A stretch of DNA of 64,000 nucleotides from the NCBI GenBank assembly GCA_965116435.1, contig OZ220686.1, positions 1,612,001 through 1,676,000 on the forward strand. Reading direction: 5' to 3'. Made by a program: the position numbers and the translations under genes. The notes beneath the pieces are model-generated. The model had not been told where the DNA came from. It searched no databases and was given only the letters and a program-made list of their open reading frames with translations. The DNA is from VXPQ01 sp965116435. Lineage in GTDB: Bacteria > Bacteroidota > Rhodothermia > Rhodothermales > VXPQ01. Shown one piece after another: positions 43,702-53,594 of this stretch (within the stretch, counting starts at the first letter, position 1; every line of letters begins with the position of its first letter).

Positions 43702-44988
43702 ATGGAACTCGTAGCAGGAATTATTGCCGGTCTCATCGTGGGCGGCGTTGCGCTCTATGCCCTTCTGCGGGGCCGCGTCGTTCGGCTGGAAACACAGTTG
43801 GGCGAGCGAGCAGAAGAACTCACGAAGGCCAAAGTCGAGATCGCCAAATACGAAAGCACCCAAGAGCAGCGCGAGAAGGATTTCGTAGCGCGTCGCGAGG
43901 AACTCGACACGCATTTCAAGGGGCTTGCCTCGGAGGTGCTCAAGTCGAGTACGGAGGAGTTTCGCAAGCAGGCCGCCGAACAGTTCAAGCAGCATCAGGC
44001 GCTGGCCGACAAGGACCTTAAGGCGCGCGAGACGGCGGTCGAAAATCTTGTCAAGCCGGTCCGCGAGAGCCTGAACGAGCTTCGGAAACACGTTGACAAA
44101 TCCAACGAGGCTCGTAGCGCCGACACGGCCAAGGTCAGTGATGGCGTCGAGAAATTGATCGCCGAAACCAGTGGGCTGCGGAAAATCCTGCACAATCCCC
44201 AGTTGCGCGGGGAATGGGGTGAGCAACATCTTCGCAATGTGCTGGACGCGGCTGGCATGTCCAAGCATGTGGATTATTTGGAGCAGGCCCATCTGACCGG
44301 GGGCGGCGCAGGCCTGCGCCCGGATGTGGTGGTGCAAATTCCCGGCGGGGCTAAGGTGGTGATCGACGCCAAGACACCGTTCGACCGGTACAATGCGGCA
44401 ATGCGCAGCGACGACGAGCAGGAGCAGAATAAATTATTCAAGGAGCACGCCGCGGCTCTTGTAGGGCACGCCAAGGCGCTTGCTGATCGGGATTATGCGC
44501 AGTGGATTGAGGGATCGCCCGATTTTGTGATGATGTACGTTCCCACGGACCCGATGCTTGATGCAGCCATCAACACCGACCCCACTATCTGGCAGGATAC
44601 GTGGGAGCGCTACCGTGTACTGATTGCTACCCCGGGACTCCTTATAGCATTTCTGAGAACCGTTGCGCTTGCCTGGCGGCAGCAAGATATCCAGAAGAAT
44701 GCCCAAGAAATAGCGAAAGCTGCGGGAACACTGTACAGCCGCCTGCGCACCTATGCCTCCCATGTGGATAAAATGGGCCGTGGCTTGCGGCAGGCCGTTG
44801 GCGCATACAATGACGGCGTAGGTTCCTTCCAGTCACGGGTGCTGGTGCAGGCGCGTCTCTTTGAGGATCTCAGTGGTGCGGATGAATCCGGGCAGATTGG
44901 CGAAGTTGTTCCGGTTGACGAGGCTGTGCGGCAGGTGGAAGCACCGGAGGTGCCGCTCGTCTCTGATGGCGAGGATGAAAGCGTATAA
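43702..44988 (+). CDS. rmuC: DNA recombination protein RmuC
   Basis: This 428-aa protein has an N-terminal membrane helix (LVAGIIAGLIVGGVALYALL), a long coiled coil (about residues 30-150), and the RmuC nuclease-like core: NPQLRGEWGEQHLRNVL, GLRPDVVVQIPGG and VVIDAKTPFDRYNAA, the last with the D-x-K-like element. The family limits inversion recombination and is thought to be a nuclease of the PD-(D/E)XK fold. The helix suggests tethering to the inner membrane. It stands alone on the + strand inside a region of restriction genes and mobile fragments. Confidence 0.93.
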   Translation: MELVAGIIAGLIVGGVALYALLRGRVVRLETQLGERAEELTKAKVEIAKYESTQEQREKDFVARREELDTHFKGLASEVLKSSTEEFRKQAAEQFKQHQALADKDLKARETAVENLVKPVRESLNELRKHVDKSNEARSADTAKVSDGVEKLIAETSGLRKILHNPQLRGEWGEQHLRNVLDAAGMSKHVDYLEQAHLTGGGAGLRPDVVVQIPGGAKVVIDAKTPFDRYNAAMRSDDEQEQNKLFKEHAAALVGHAKALADRDYAQWIEGSPDFVMMYVPTDPMLDAAINTDPTIWQDTWERYRVLIATPGLLIAFLRTVALAWRQQDIQKNAQEIAKAAGTLYSRLRTYASHVDKMGRGLRQAVGAYNDGVGSFQSRVLVQARLFEDLSGADESGQIGEVVPVDEAVRQVEAPEVPLVSDGEDESV

Positions 44989-45015
44989 TGTGGGTTTTGG
45001 GCGTATTCATTAAAA

Positions 45016-45090
45016 TTAGGCGGGCATTTTGTCTCCGTAGAGGATGACAAACTGGTTGAGTGCGCGCTCCCACTTTTTGCCGCTTCGCGC
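45016..45090 (-). pseudogene. Possible transposase C-terminal remnant (IS256-like)
   Basis: The - strand encodes KKWERALNQFVILYGDKMPA followed by a stop at 45016-45018. This resembles the last residues of IS256-type transposases (W-x5-NQF-x-I-x-F/Y-x-x-R). Nothing else of the transposase remains; the 222-bp gap around it holds no gene. Confidence 0.4.
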
Positions 45091-45210
45091 AACACAAGCA
45101 ATGGACCGGAAAACAAGCATTCATCCGAGTCCTGTGTGACAGGCGATGGTGCGTTTACGAACGGGGCCCGTCAAATGCTAAAGTCTTGATCGCACGTTGT
45201 CCAGCACTAT

Positions 45211-47034
45211 CTAATCTTTGCCGTCGTGATCGGCGGTATCAGCGACCTGTATCACCGGTTTACCCATCGCCTTCTCGACCAATCGACTCAGACGCTGACG
45301 ACGATCCTCAAGAAAATCATCGAACGCGTCTTGACGCAGGAAACTCGGCGAGAGGGCATGACTTCTCAACAGTTGATCCATTTGTCCGTCATCCAGGGCA
45401 ACCTGCTCTTCCGCTTGGATACGGGGCAGGTATTGAGACGGGGCTTGTCCTCCCAGCTTGCGATTCGCTTTGTAAGAGATCGGTGTCTTGTTGAGGATGC
45501 TCTGATATCGCTCCCAAGGAATGCGGTGCTTCTTGCACCACGCCAACGGAAAAATGTGATGGATATCCAACGGAAGCCCGTCATCATCCAACTCCCGAAC
45601 AGATGCCTTCCAGAACCAATCCCTCGCGCCTTCCCGCAACACGAGCACGTTGATTCCCTTGTACGCTGCGCTTAGCCGCGTTCGCAATGTGTCGAAACGC
45701 TCCGGTTGGAAGTTGGCATCGCGGGCTGTCCGCGGAAGAGCGTCGTCGTCCTCAAACCACGCGAGCAATTCCTCGTAGTCGTTGGCCATGCGCGTCTCGA
45801 CCGCGCCGCCGTAAAGTTCTCCCAGTACTCCAGACCAGAACCACCGCGCTATTTTGTCGTAGATTCGCGGCTCAAGCCATCTTTCCCCCAAGTGTGTCAA
45901 CACCGCTGCCAGTGGGACAAGCTGCGTCGTGTAGGGCAACTCTCTGCGATGGTAGAAACACTCTTTTCGCAGGAATCGCGCAGCCTTCAGAAACCCCGTC
46001 TCCAGCCCGTCCGCCCAGAGTTCCCAAGCCTCCCTGCGCAGCCTCAAGATGTCCGCTCTCTTCGCACTGACAGGGCGTATTTTCTTTCCAACCTTGCCGT
46101 CTTCAATGTCCGACAGCCTCAGTTTATGAGTGTGCAGAAGGCTGATGCCTTGGAGAAACTCCGTCGCTTCCACGCCCTTGAGGAGTGGGTCTACCTCCAG
46201 TCGTTCCTTGCGCGAATCAACATTGCGTACCTTTGAACCGAACCAATCGTCCCTCAGGTTGTAGCCCTCTGCGGCGTAGCTCGCAGTCACAAGTTCGAAA
46301 ACCGTAAGCTGTACCCCGCCAGTGTTGACTTTTTCGAATACCAGGCAGACGGCTTCCTTGGCAATCTCCTTCTTGAGTTGTATAACGGGAATATGGTACT
46401 CGCGGAAAGGTACGAGCACCTGGTCCTGGAACTCCAAATAGATTCCGATTTGGTCTGGCGCTACACGAAACAAGGATTTCAGCCACGCGTCCGAATTCAT
46501 GATACTACTGCACGGAAAGTAAAGCTGGCGACATTCCAAATCCGTCGTGGACAAATCTATATTTACATCTCTGCCGAAATTGGTACGCTGCTGGCGGTTC
46601 TCATCGACTGCAATCACGGCATCGTGCAGTGCGTCGGGATTCTCCACGGCTTTCTTGATATTGAAATAGTAGTGCCGTCTGATCTCCTTGCCCTTGGAAT
46701 TCCGGGTGCGTACCGGCTCTTTGAGTGAAATAGCTTGAGTGAGTGTGGTGAGACGTTGCTGACCGTCAAGAATCAAATTTTCCAGCGATTGATCCGTCGG
46801 CACCTTGTTTTCCAGGCCTTCCACGGGTCTGGTCTGGAAGTTGACTTCACCACCGGCTTCCAGCAACATCACAGCACCGATCGGAAATGATCGTCCGACG
46901 CTAACAAGCAGGTCGCGGACATGATCGTCATCCCAAACCCAGCCCCGCTGAAAATCGGGCAACTGGATCTTCCCTTTTCTGATGTCTTGAAGAAGGTCCT
47001 TGAGCGATACCTTAGTGCTGTCGAAAGTAGTCAT
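45211..47034 (-). CDS. GmrSD-type DUF262 / HNH-like protein (putative modification-dependent restriction)
   Basis: This 607-aa fused protein has a DUF262 ParB-like nucleotide-binding domain at the N-terminus (IQLPDFQRGWVWDDDHVRDL, then LILDGQQRLTTLTQA) and an HNH-like domain (DUF1524 type) near the C-terminus (LDIHHIFPLAWCKKHRI, NKTPISYKANRKLGG). In the known GmrSD enzyme the first domain uses NTP to license cleavage of glucosylated hydroxymethylcytosine phage DNA by the second. Single-chain versions occur widely. It is intact, with IHHIFP supplying the catalytic His. It is flanked by IS fragments, consistent with horizontal gain. Confidence 0.85.
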   Translation of the reverse strand: MTTFDSTKVSLKDLLQDIRKGKIQLPDFQRGWVWDDDHVRDLLVSVGRSFPIGAVMLLEAGGEVNFQTRPVEGLENKVPTDQSLENLILDGQQRLTTLTQAISLKEPVRTRNSKGKEIRRHYYFNIKKAVENPDALHDAVIAVDENRQQRTNFGRDVNIDLSTTDLECRQLYFPCSSIMNSDAWLKSLFRVAPDQIGIYLEFQDQVLVPFREYHIPVIQLKKEIAKEAVCLVFEKVNTGGVQLTVFELVTASYAAEGYNLRDDWFGSKVRNVDSRKERLEVDPLLKGVEATEFLQGISLLHTHKLRLSDIEDGKVGKKIRPVSAKRADILRLRREAWELWADGLETGFLKAARFLRKECFYHRRELPYTTQLVPLAAVLTHLGERWLEPRIYDKIARWFWSGVLGELYGGAVETRMANDYEELLAWFEDDDALPRTARDANFQPERFDTLRTRLSAAYKGINVLVLREGARDWFWKASVRELDDDGLPLDIHHIFPLAWCKKHRIPWERYQSILNKTPISYKANRKLGGQAPSQYLPRIQAEEQVALDDGQMDQLLRSHALSPSFLRQDAFDDFLEDRRQRLSRLVEKAMGKPVIQVADTADHDGKD

Positions 47035-47051
47035 GCTGTGGGTGTTTAGAG

Positions 47052-47135
47052 TTTAGAGGTGGTTCGGGTTCGTCGGACAGCGTTTTCGGGATTTTAAGTT
47101 GTAGGATTGCGATTTTGTTCCAATCCCCCCAACCC
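47052..47135 (+). mobile_element. Solo IS3-type left end (copy C), overlapping the addA end
   Basis: Third copy of the IS-left-end sequence (GAGGTGGTTCGG, GGATTTTAAG, AGGATTGCGATTTTGTT). The inward side faces addA, whose stop codon and last codons (EQNRNPTT) lie inside it. Confidence 0.7.
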
Positions 47136-50100
47136 GTGCGCCAGCCATAACGTAGCGTCCGCCACGGGCGCACCCGTCAGGCGGCGCCAGTACGCTGCAT
47201 AGGCATCCAGTTGGGGTTGATATTGCTGCCGGACGGCAGCCGCCTCTTCCTCAGTATCGGCGCGATCCGTCTTGTAATCGACGATGTGCCAGCCCGCATC
47301 GTCCCGATACACAAGGTCGATGACCCCGCGCACCACGGCCACGCCCTCCGCTCCGGCATCCTCCGATGCACCCAGCGGAACCTCCGTATAAACCTCATGG
47401 GCGCGCTGCAAGGTTTCCCACAACGGCGCCTTCTTGAACCGCTCCAGCGCCCGCGCCGCCATGGCCTCGTCTTCCGACGTCAACGGGCCTTCCCGCCACG
47501 GAAGGTCCGCCTCGGTATCGCCCTGATTGATCGCTTCGGCCATCCTGTGAATTCGTGCAGACGCATTCTCGGGGAGATTGCCCCGAACCGCTTCCTCGAA
47601 CAACTGGTGCACGAGCCGGCCATATTTCACGCCCCGCCCCTTTTTCCGGGATTTCGCAGGCGCAGGGGTCGCCTCCTCCCGCTCGCCGGTCACCGACCGC
47701 TGCGCATACGTTGGTTCTTTTGCGCGATTCAGTCGCTCCTGGGCCTGCTGCAACAGCTCGGCATGCCCCGGCCCGTCCTCAGGCGCAACACGCTCCGCTG
47801 CCTCCGGGAGCGGCGCGGATTCCAGTTCGGGCACATCCGCAAGCGGGTTCTTCAGCGGCGTCCAGGGTCCCTTGGGGAATGAATCGAACACCGAAACCAC
47901 CAGCAGATTTTCCGCGCGCGTGGCCGCCACATACAACAGCCGCACCTCTTCCGCCTGGGCAAACAGCGCCTCCTCCGCCTTGTCCACTTCCCACTCAACC
48001 GGTTGCGCCACAATCTGCCTGCTAAATGCCCCCCGTTGTTTCCAGATCGGCATGGAGAGATACGTATCCGCATCCGCACCGCTTCGGGAAACATGATGTG
48101 ACGGCTCCCTATCATACGACGTATCCTTCGGCTCGGCCAGAAACACCACCGGCGCCTGTAGCCCTTTCGCCTGATGCACATTCATCACCCGCACGACGTC
48201 GCTACGCCCGAACTCGACGGACATTTGCGCCACATCCTTCGTTGCTTCCTCAACCAGCACGCGCAATTCTTCCACAATGCGCCCCCAGGGATGGCCCTCC
48301 GCCGCCCATCCTTGCACCCGCGCCAGCAAGCGAATCAGGTTGCCCGCCCGAAACGACGCATTCCCGTCGGGGTGCGCCGTGGCCAACGCCAGATAACCGC
48401 TCCTCGAAAGCACCGACTGCAACGCCGCAGCAGGCGGCAACGTCACAAAAACCTCCTCGGCATGGCGAAGCAGGTCTTTCGCCTCGCAAAACCTCCGGGC
48501 CATATCTTCGGACAATCTCTCGCGCAATCCCTCCGGGTTTTTCGTATTCCAGCAGAAAACACCCCCGGCCTCCCGGTATGCATACAACATATCGTCCGAC
48601 AGCCCCGCAAGCGGGCCGCGCAAAAAAGCAATAAAGGGAACCGGATTCCCGGGATTGAGCACGGCCTGCAGCAGCGTCACGACGGTCTGCACTTCTTCGC
48701 TCTCGCCCAGACCGTCCCCACCCTCGGCAACGTACGGAATGCCCGCCTCCTCCAGCGCGCGCATGTACGTAGGCAGATGACGCTTCGTGCGGGTCAGAAT
48801 GAGAAAATCGCCGGGTGATGCGGGAGTCTTGAGCAGGGCGTCGTCCCCATCGCCCAGCCCTTGCAACGTCGTCCCGCCGCGCAAGGCCTGCGCAATAAAG
48901 GAAACGATGCGTCCTGCATCCTGCTCCGCAATCGCGGCGCGGCTGTTTCTTTGCAGTTTGGGAATAGAAATTTTCCGAACACACCAGGCATCGTCGCCTT
49001 CTGGACGATGCACCCAAAGCGGCTCGAACGCTGCCTGACGGGGCGGGGAATCCTGTGCAAAAATGGGGGGAAATGCCTTGTTCATCCAGGTACACAGCGC
49101 ACCCAGCGAACGGAAACTGGTGTTGAGCTGCACCACTTTTCCGCCCGTCTCCAGAATGCGTTCCCGTACGAAACGGCCAATCGCTATGTCCGCCCGGCGA
49201 AATCGGTAAATAGACTGTTTGTCGTCCCCCACCAGAAACAGGCTGCCAGGGCGGGGCGTCAGTTTGCGCCAGTTCGTCTCGCGGGTTTCCTGTCCGGTCA
49301 GATAGAAAATGATCTCCGCCTGCACAGGATCGGTGTCCTGAAATTCGTCCACGAACAGTGCGCGATAGCGGCTCTGCAAATGTTCGCGGACGGATGGATT
49401 ATCCCGAAGCAGGTCCTTCGCACGCAACAACAAATCCTGAAACGTAAGTTTCCCTTCCTCAAGGCGCTGGCGGTCGGAATATTCGACCGCATCCTTCACA
49501 AAGCCCGCCCCAAGCCCGTACAAATATTCGCGCCACGCCCGCAACACAGGCGCCACCGCCGCATCCCGAAACGCCGGAAACCGTTCGTCCCGCAGCAATT
49601 TGGCCTGCCGCTTGTCAAGCCAGCGATTCAGCGTAACGCACGAGGACCCCAGATTTTCAAAGATGGCGAGCACCTCCGCCGCATCCGCATCGCCGGTCAC
49701 CTTGTTGTTCCTGAGAAACGCCCGCGCCCGCAGCACCGCACGCATCAACGAGTCCGGATCCACAGGATGGTCCGGAAGGCCCTCCAATATTTCCCTGGAA
49801 ACGAGAAATTCTTCCAGCGCCTTCACAGATGGATCAAAATCCGGCTTCGGCGTGGCGGTCTCCTTGAGCGGCACGTCGGAATACCGGCAGCGAGCCGTGA
49901 AAAACCCGTAGAGGTCGTCGGGAACCAGCCCCGCGCCCCGCAAGGCTCCCAGCCGGGAATCCTTGTCGTCGTACTGCTGCTGCACGAAACGATCCCAGGT
50001 ATCCCGCAACAGCATGTCCTCTTCGCGGCCCTCTACCTCGCTAAATCCGGGCGCCAGCCCTGCTTCTATGGGACGCGTCCGAATCAGGCGACCGCAAAAG

Positions 50101-50444
50101 GAATGAATGGTCCCCATGAAGCACTGATCGATCTTGTCCAGAGCCGCAACAATACGGCTCTTCTCTTTCGGGTCAATATCCGGGGTTTCCGCCGCCTTTC
50201 GGAGCGCAAGAAAAAAGCGGACGCGCATTTCTCCGGCGGCCTTGCGCGTAAAGGTGATGGCGGCCATGCGATCCACTTCGCACGCCCCCGTCCGCACCAA
50301 CGCCGCCATCCGCTGAACCAGCGCATATGTCTTGCCCGCGCCCGCGCCCGCAAACACCATCACATTACAATCCAGTTCCGTCGCGATCGTATCCCGAGCC
50401 GCATGATCTTTCAACACCTTCTTTTCGTTCGAGACATCCGGCAT
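47094..50444 (-). CDS. addA: UvrD-family helicase-nuclease, AddA-like
   Basis: This 1116-aa protein starts at Met 50444 (MPDVSNEKKVLKDHAARD), one base after the addB stop, implying translational coupling. Helicase motifs: Walker A VFAGAGAGKTYALVQRM, ITFTRKAAGEMRVR, Walker B FVDEFQDTDPVQAEI, GDDKQSIYRFRRADI, MNVHQAKGLQAPVVFL and RLLYVAATRAENLLVV. A RecB-type nuclease follows (GRLVHQLFEEAV, then GVIDLVYRDDAGWHIVDYKTD). Together with AddB it resects double-strand breaks for recombination. The last few residues are encoded inside an IS-derived repeat, so the natural C-terminus may have been replaced. Confidence 0.88.
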   Translation of the reverse strand: MPDVSNEKKVLKDHAARDTIATELDCNVMVFAGAGAGKTYALVQRMAALVRTGACEVDRMAAITFTRKAAGEMRVRFFLALRKAAETPDIDPKEKSRIVAALDKIDQCFMGTIHSFCGRLIRTRPIEAGLAPGFSEVEGREEDMLLRDTWDRFVQQQYDDKDSRLGALRGAGLVPDDLYGFFTARCRYSDVPLKETATPKPDFDPSVKALEEFLVSREILEGLPDHPVDPDSLMRAVLRARAFLRNNKVTGDADAAEVLAIFENLGSSCVTLNRWLDKRQAKLLRDERFPAFRDAAVAPVLRAWREYLYGLGAGFVKDAVEYSDRQRLEEGKLTFQDLLLRAKDLLRDNPSVREHLQSRYRALFVDEFQDTDPVQAEIIFYLTGQETRETNWRKLTPRPGSLFLVGDDKQSIYRFRRADIAIGRFVRERILETGGKVVQLNTSFRSLGALCTWMNKAFPPIFAQDSPPRQAAFEPLWVHRPEGDDAWCVRKISIPKLQRNSRAAIAEQDAGRIVSFIAQALRGGTTLQGLGDGDDALLKTPASPGDFLILTRTKRHLPTYMRALEEAGIPYVAEGGDGLGESEEVQTVVTLLQAVLNPGNPVPFIAFLRGPLAGLSDDMLYAYREAGGVFCWNTKNPEGLRERLSEDMARRFCEAKDLLRHAEEVFVTLPPAAALQSVLSRSGYLALATAHPDGNASFRAGNLIRLLARVQGWAAEGHPWGRIVEELRVLVEEATKDVAQMSVEFGRSDVVRVMNVHQAKGLQAPVVFLAEPKDTSYDREPSHHVSRSGADADTYLSMPIWKQRGAFSRQIVAQPVEWEVDKAEEALFAQAEEVRLLYVAATRAENLLVVSVFDSFPKGPWTPLKNPLADVPELESAPLPEAAERVAPEDGPGHAELLQQAQERLNRAKEPTYAQRSVTGEREEATPAPAKSRKKGRGVKYGRLVHQLFEEAVRGNLPENASARIHRMAEAINQGDTEADLPWREGPLTSEDEAMAARALERFKKAPLWETLQRAHEVYTEVPLGASEDAGAEGVAVVRGVIDLVYRDDAGWHIVDYKTDRADTEEEAAAVRQQYQPQLDAYAAYWRRLTGAPVADATLWLAHGLGGLEQNRNPTT

Positions 50445-50445
50445 A

Positions 50446-53400
50446 TTACACCTCCACCCAGTTTTCCAGCGCAGAAACAAACGACGGCGAATCCTCGCTC
50501 TCGGATCGCTCCGGCGAGATATCCAATGCTTCCAGAACAGCCTTTTTCTCCTTTCCTTCCGATCCGCACACGGCCTTGTAATCGCAATAGTTGCAGGTAC
50601 CGCCGTCCTTGTGCACATGCAGGAATGCGCCCTGCTCCGCCATATCGAAAAAGGGTTTCAGTATAGCCGCAACGGCTTCCTTCCCGGGCTTGGCATTAGA
50701 AATGCGGAGCCCGTGCTCGCGTTCGTTCGGGAAAAAATATCCGCCACGCACGGCTTGGCCCGGCAGATTTTTCTCCGCCAGCAGGGCGTCCAGTGCAAAC
50801 GCATACAACGCCCACTGCAGGCTGCGCCCACCCGCCATCAGGTGAAAAGCATTATACCTGCTCGCCGAACCGCTCTTGTAATCCCACACTTCGTACTGGT
50901 CCGCTGCCTCGCCCCGCGCCTCGTCCCATACCCTGTCCACGCGGTCTATCGCGCCCCGCAAACGGAACCGCACCTCCTCGGAAAGATGCACCTCCACCGG
51001 ATCCGGACTGTCCAGCGGCCCGCCCTCGTCCGCCTTGTCCGACGCCCCCCATCCAAAACGCACCTCGAACCCCGCCGGGCGCCTGTTGCGGCGTCCCGAT
51101 TCCTCGTTCAGAAAAATCCGCAGCGCACGCTTCATGCGACGCACATCCGTGTCGTATCCGGTTTGCTCCCGAACCGGAATCCGCGCTTCACGGGACGTAA
51201 CCGCTTCGCGCATGACCGCCAGCAGCCGGTCGGAATGTTTGGCAGCGTCCGGCAATTCCCCGCGCTGCAACAGCTCCGCCATGAACGTGTGGAGTATTCC
51301 GTGCATCAAGCCGCCGAATTCGGCAGGCGTCAGCCAGTGGCCCGGCGTATCTTCCCGAACGCCCGGCGCCTGCGCACCCAACACATACCGCAGAAAATAA
51401 CGATAGGGACAGGCCGTCAGGGTTTCGATGCGCGAGGCGGACAACGTCTCGCCGGAGGCGCCCGGCCGCAACGCCGGAGTAGCCTGCCCCAACCAGCCGT
51501 CGTACGCGCCAAATCCTGATTCGGCGCGGCTGCGAACCGCTTCGAGCCCCCTGCCCAGCGCCGGATGCCTTTGCAGCACATCCGGAAGAATAGACGGATC
51601 GTCCCGCAGCGCCAGAGAAATGCCGACCGTCGTAAGCGCGTCATGCAGCGCAGGCACGATGCGATACACGGCGCCAGCATCCATATCCTTCGACGGCCCG
51701 AAATCTTCGCGCAATTGCGCAAAGACAGGCGAAGCATACACCTCCCGGCCCTGTACAAGGTCCCGCCCATTGGCCGTCAGCAGCACATGGGAATCGGCCA
51801 TGCCGAGCAATCGAACCAGACTCCAGACCGCTTCGCCAGGCTGCGCTCGCCGCAGCGGAAGCCGCCCCCCGGAAATGCGCTCCCGTTCGTCGTCCAGCAA
51901 AATAGGGTCCTCGATCCCGGCGCCCGGAAACGTAGCTTCCGACAGGCCCACGATCACGGTATGCTTCCGGGCGGTATAGCCGGCCCGCTCCAGAGGCACC
52001 ACATACAAATACCCGGGACGGGCAACCGTCGCCTGGGTCTTGTGGCTTTCGAGAACGTGAACCAGCGTGCGCGCCAGATCGGACAATGGATTCGTCGTTC
52101 CTGTAACCATGTCCGTCTCGTTCAGCATACCGCGCAACCGATTGTCGAGCGATTCGATCACGGCCTGGCCACGCCCTTCCCGGTCTCGCATAGGCACGAA
52201 CCGCTTGAGAAATTTCTGCCCGGCCGCAACCATGTCTTTCAGCGAGACGGACGCAGCATCCGGAACGGTGCTGTAGAGCCGGTCGAGCAAATTCATGGTC
52301 TGCCGGACCGCACCTTGTGCAAGCGCCTTGTACTCCGTCGCCTCGTCGGGAACGGCTTCAGCCCAACGGTTCAGCGAGCGCCAAAGCCGTTTTCGGTCGC
52401 TTTTCAGGCCGTTCTCCCCATCGTTTTCCCAAGCGCTACGCCCTCCGCGCAGGCCGGCCGCCAGCACCGCGTCGGCAGCAGCGGCTACGGCGTCCGGATC
52501 ATCCACGTAAAGAAGCCGGGACCGCAACAGAGAAACCAGCGGCTCCGGCTTGCAATCCTCCGCCATCCACCGGTAAAAACCAAGGAGCGATTGCCCCGCC
52601 CGGGTCAGAATCACCGGAACCCCGGCCGCATACCGGGCCGGAATCTGCAACCCGTCCAGCACATCCACAATGAGCGGCAAATAGGGGTCTTCCGACGTGT
52701 ACACCAGTTCGATTTCATCCGCCCTGGCGCCTGCCCGAAGCGCCTCGCGCAACGCGCCGCGCACCTCGTTTCCGGTCCCGACTGCCTCCCGAAGCAGTAT
52801 GTTCGCGGACGGCGCATGTCCGCCGCGACGGCGATACATGTCTCCCCCCGGACCCACCGTACCCTCCCCGGCAACGACCGTCGGAGCACGATGGAAGCGT
52901 TTGCACGCCGACTCTTGCGGGGCCGACAACCCGTAGGCGTCTGCGCTACGCCCAATCCGCACAATGGATGGACTTAAACGCTCGACGAATCGAAAAGCCA
53001 ACTCCGTCAGCGGCGTTTCGTCCAATAGGGCAACCACAAGCCCCGGCGCGGGAGGCGAGCGCATGGCCTGCCGGTACACATCGGCTTCGTCGTACAACCC
53101 CCCGGTTTCGAACCACTCTTCCCGGGCGCGATATATCTTCACGAAATTCCTGCGCGCCAGCGACATCTCCTCCGACGAGGCCGCAAGGTCCTCCGCAGAC
53201 ATGCCCGCCAGCCGCAACCCCCGCATCGTTTCCAGGAACGTCTCCGCCAGCGCCATGGCGGCGTATTCGGTCTCATACGGATGATCCCCCTGCCCTGCCC
53301 ATTCCGACCAGTCCGCCTCACGCAGTGCTTGCTGCACGAAAAAATACTCGGCGTCCTCCGAAACGGGCCGCTTGCCCGCCGCTTCAAGCACAGGCGTCGC

Positions 53401-53577
53401 CGAGCGCTCCGCCCAGCTGAGCGGCGTCGTAAAATGTGCATTGGCCCAGGAAACGCCCTGACGCGCAAGGGCCGAGCCAAGATTATGCCCAATCTGGCGC
53501 GTAGGCGCAAAGATAACTTTCGGGGCCACCGGATGCTTCCGGCACAGCGCCGCCAACTGCCCAAAATGATACCGCAT
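50446..53577 (-). CDS. addB: PD-(D/E)XK nuclease / inactivated helicase, AddB-like
   Basis: This 1043-aa protein is started at Met 53577 because the upstream 17 codons of the open frame lie inside the rRNA operon terminator; AGGAG is 15-20 bases upstream. No Walker A is visible at the N-terminus (VIFAPTRQIGHNLGSAL), which differs from Bacillus AddB. The C-terminal nuclease has CPYRYFLRYVLG, GGLMHGILHTF, GAIDRVDRVWD and VWDYKSG. A Cys group (the CPYRYF Cys plus CNYCDYKAVC) looks like the 4Fe-4S staple of AddB nucleases. It forms an operon with addA. The start directly after the 5S terminator suggests its own promoter overlaps that region or rRNA read-through. Confidence 0.85.
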   Translation of the reverse strand: MRYHFGQLAALCRKHPVAPKVIFAPTRQIGHNLGSALARQGVSWANAHFTTPLSWAERSATPVLEAAGKRPVSEDAEYFFVQQALREADWSEWAGQGDHPYETEYAAMALAETFLETMRGLRLAGMSAEDLAASSEEMSLARRNFVKIYRAREEWFETGGLYDEADVYRQAMRSPPAPGLVVALLDETPLTELAFRFVERLSPSIVRIGRSADAYGLSAPQESACKRFHRAPTVVAGEGTVGPGGDMYRRRGGHAPSANILLREAVGTGNEVRGALREALRAGARADEIELVYTSEDPYLPLIVDVLDGLQIPARYAAGVPVILTRAGQSLLGFYRWMAEDCKPEPLVSLLRSRLLYVDDPDAVAAAADAVLAAGLRGGRSAWENDGENGLKSDRKRLWRSLNRWAEAVPDEATEYKALAQGAVRQTMNLLDRLYSTVPDAASVSLKDMVAAGQKFLKRFVPMRDREGRGQAVIESLDNRLRGMLNETDMVTGTTNPLSDLARTLVHVLESHKTQATVARPGYLYVVPLERAGYTARKHTVIVGLSEATFPGAGIEDPILLDDERERISGGRLPLRRAQPGEAVWSLVRLLGMADSHVLLTANGRDLVQGREVYASPVFAQLREDFGPSKDMDAGAVYRIVPALHDALTTVGISLALRDDPSILPDVLQRHPALGRGLEAVRSRAESGFGAYDGWLGQATPALRPGASGETLSASRIETLTACPYRYFLRYVLGAQAPGVREDTPGHWLTPAEFGGLMHGILHTFMAELLQRGELPDAAKHSDRLLAVMREAVTSREARIPVREQTGYDTDVRRMKRALRIFLNEESGRRNRRPAGFEVRFGWGASDKADEGGPLDSPDPVEVHLSEEVRFRLRGAIDRVDRVWDEARGEAADQYEVWDYKSGSASRYNAFHLMAGGRSLQWALYAFALDALLAEKNLPGQAVRGGYFFPNEREHGLRISNAKPGKEAVAAILKPFFDMAEQGAFLHVHKDGGTCNYCDYKAVCGSEGKEKKAVLEALDISPERSESEDSPSFVSALENWVEV

Positions 53578-53594
53578 GAACCCCAAAAAAATCT

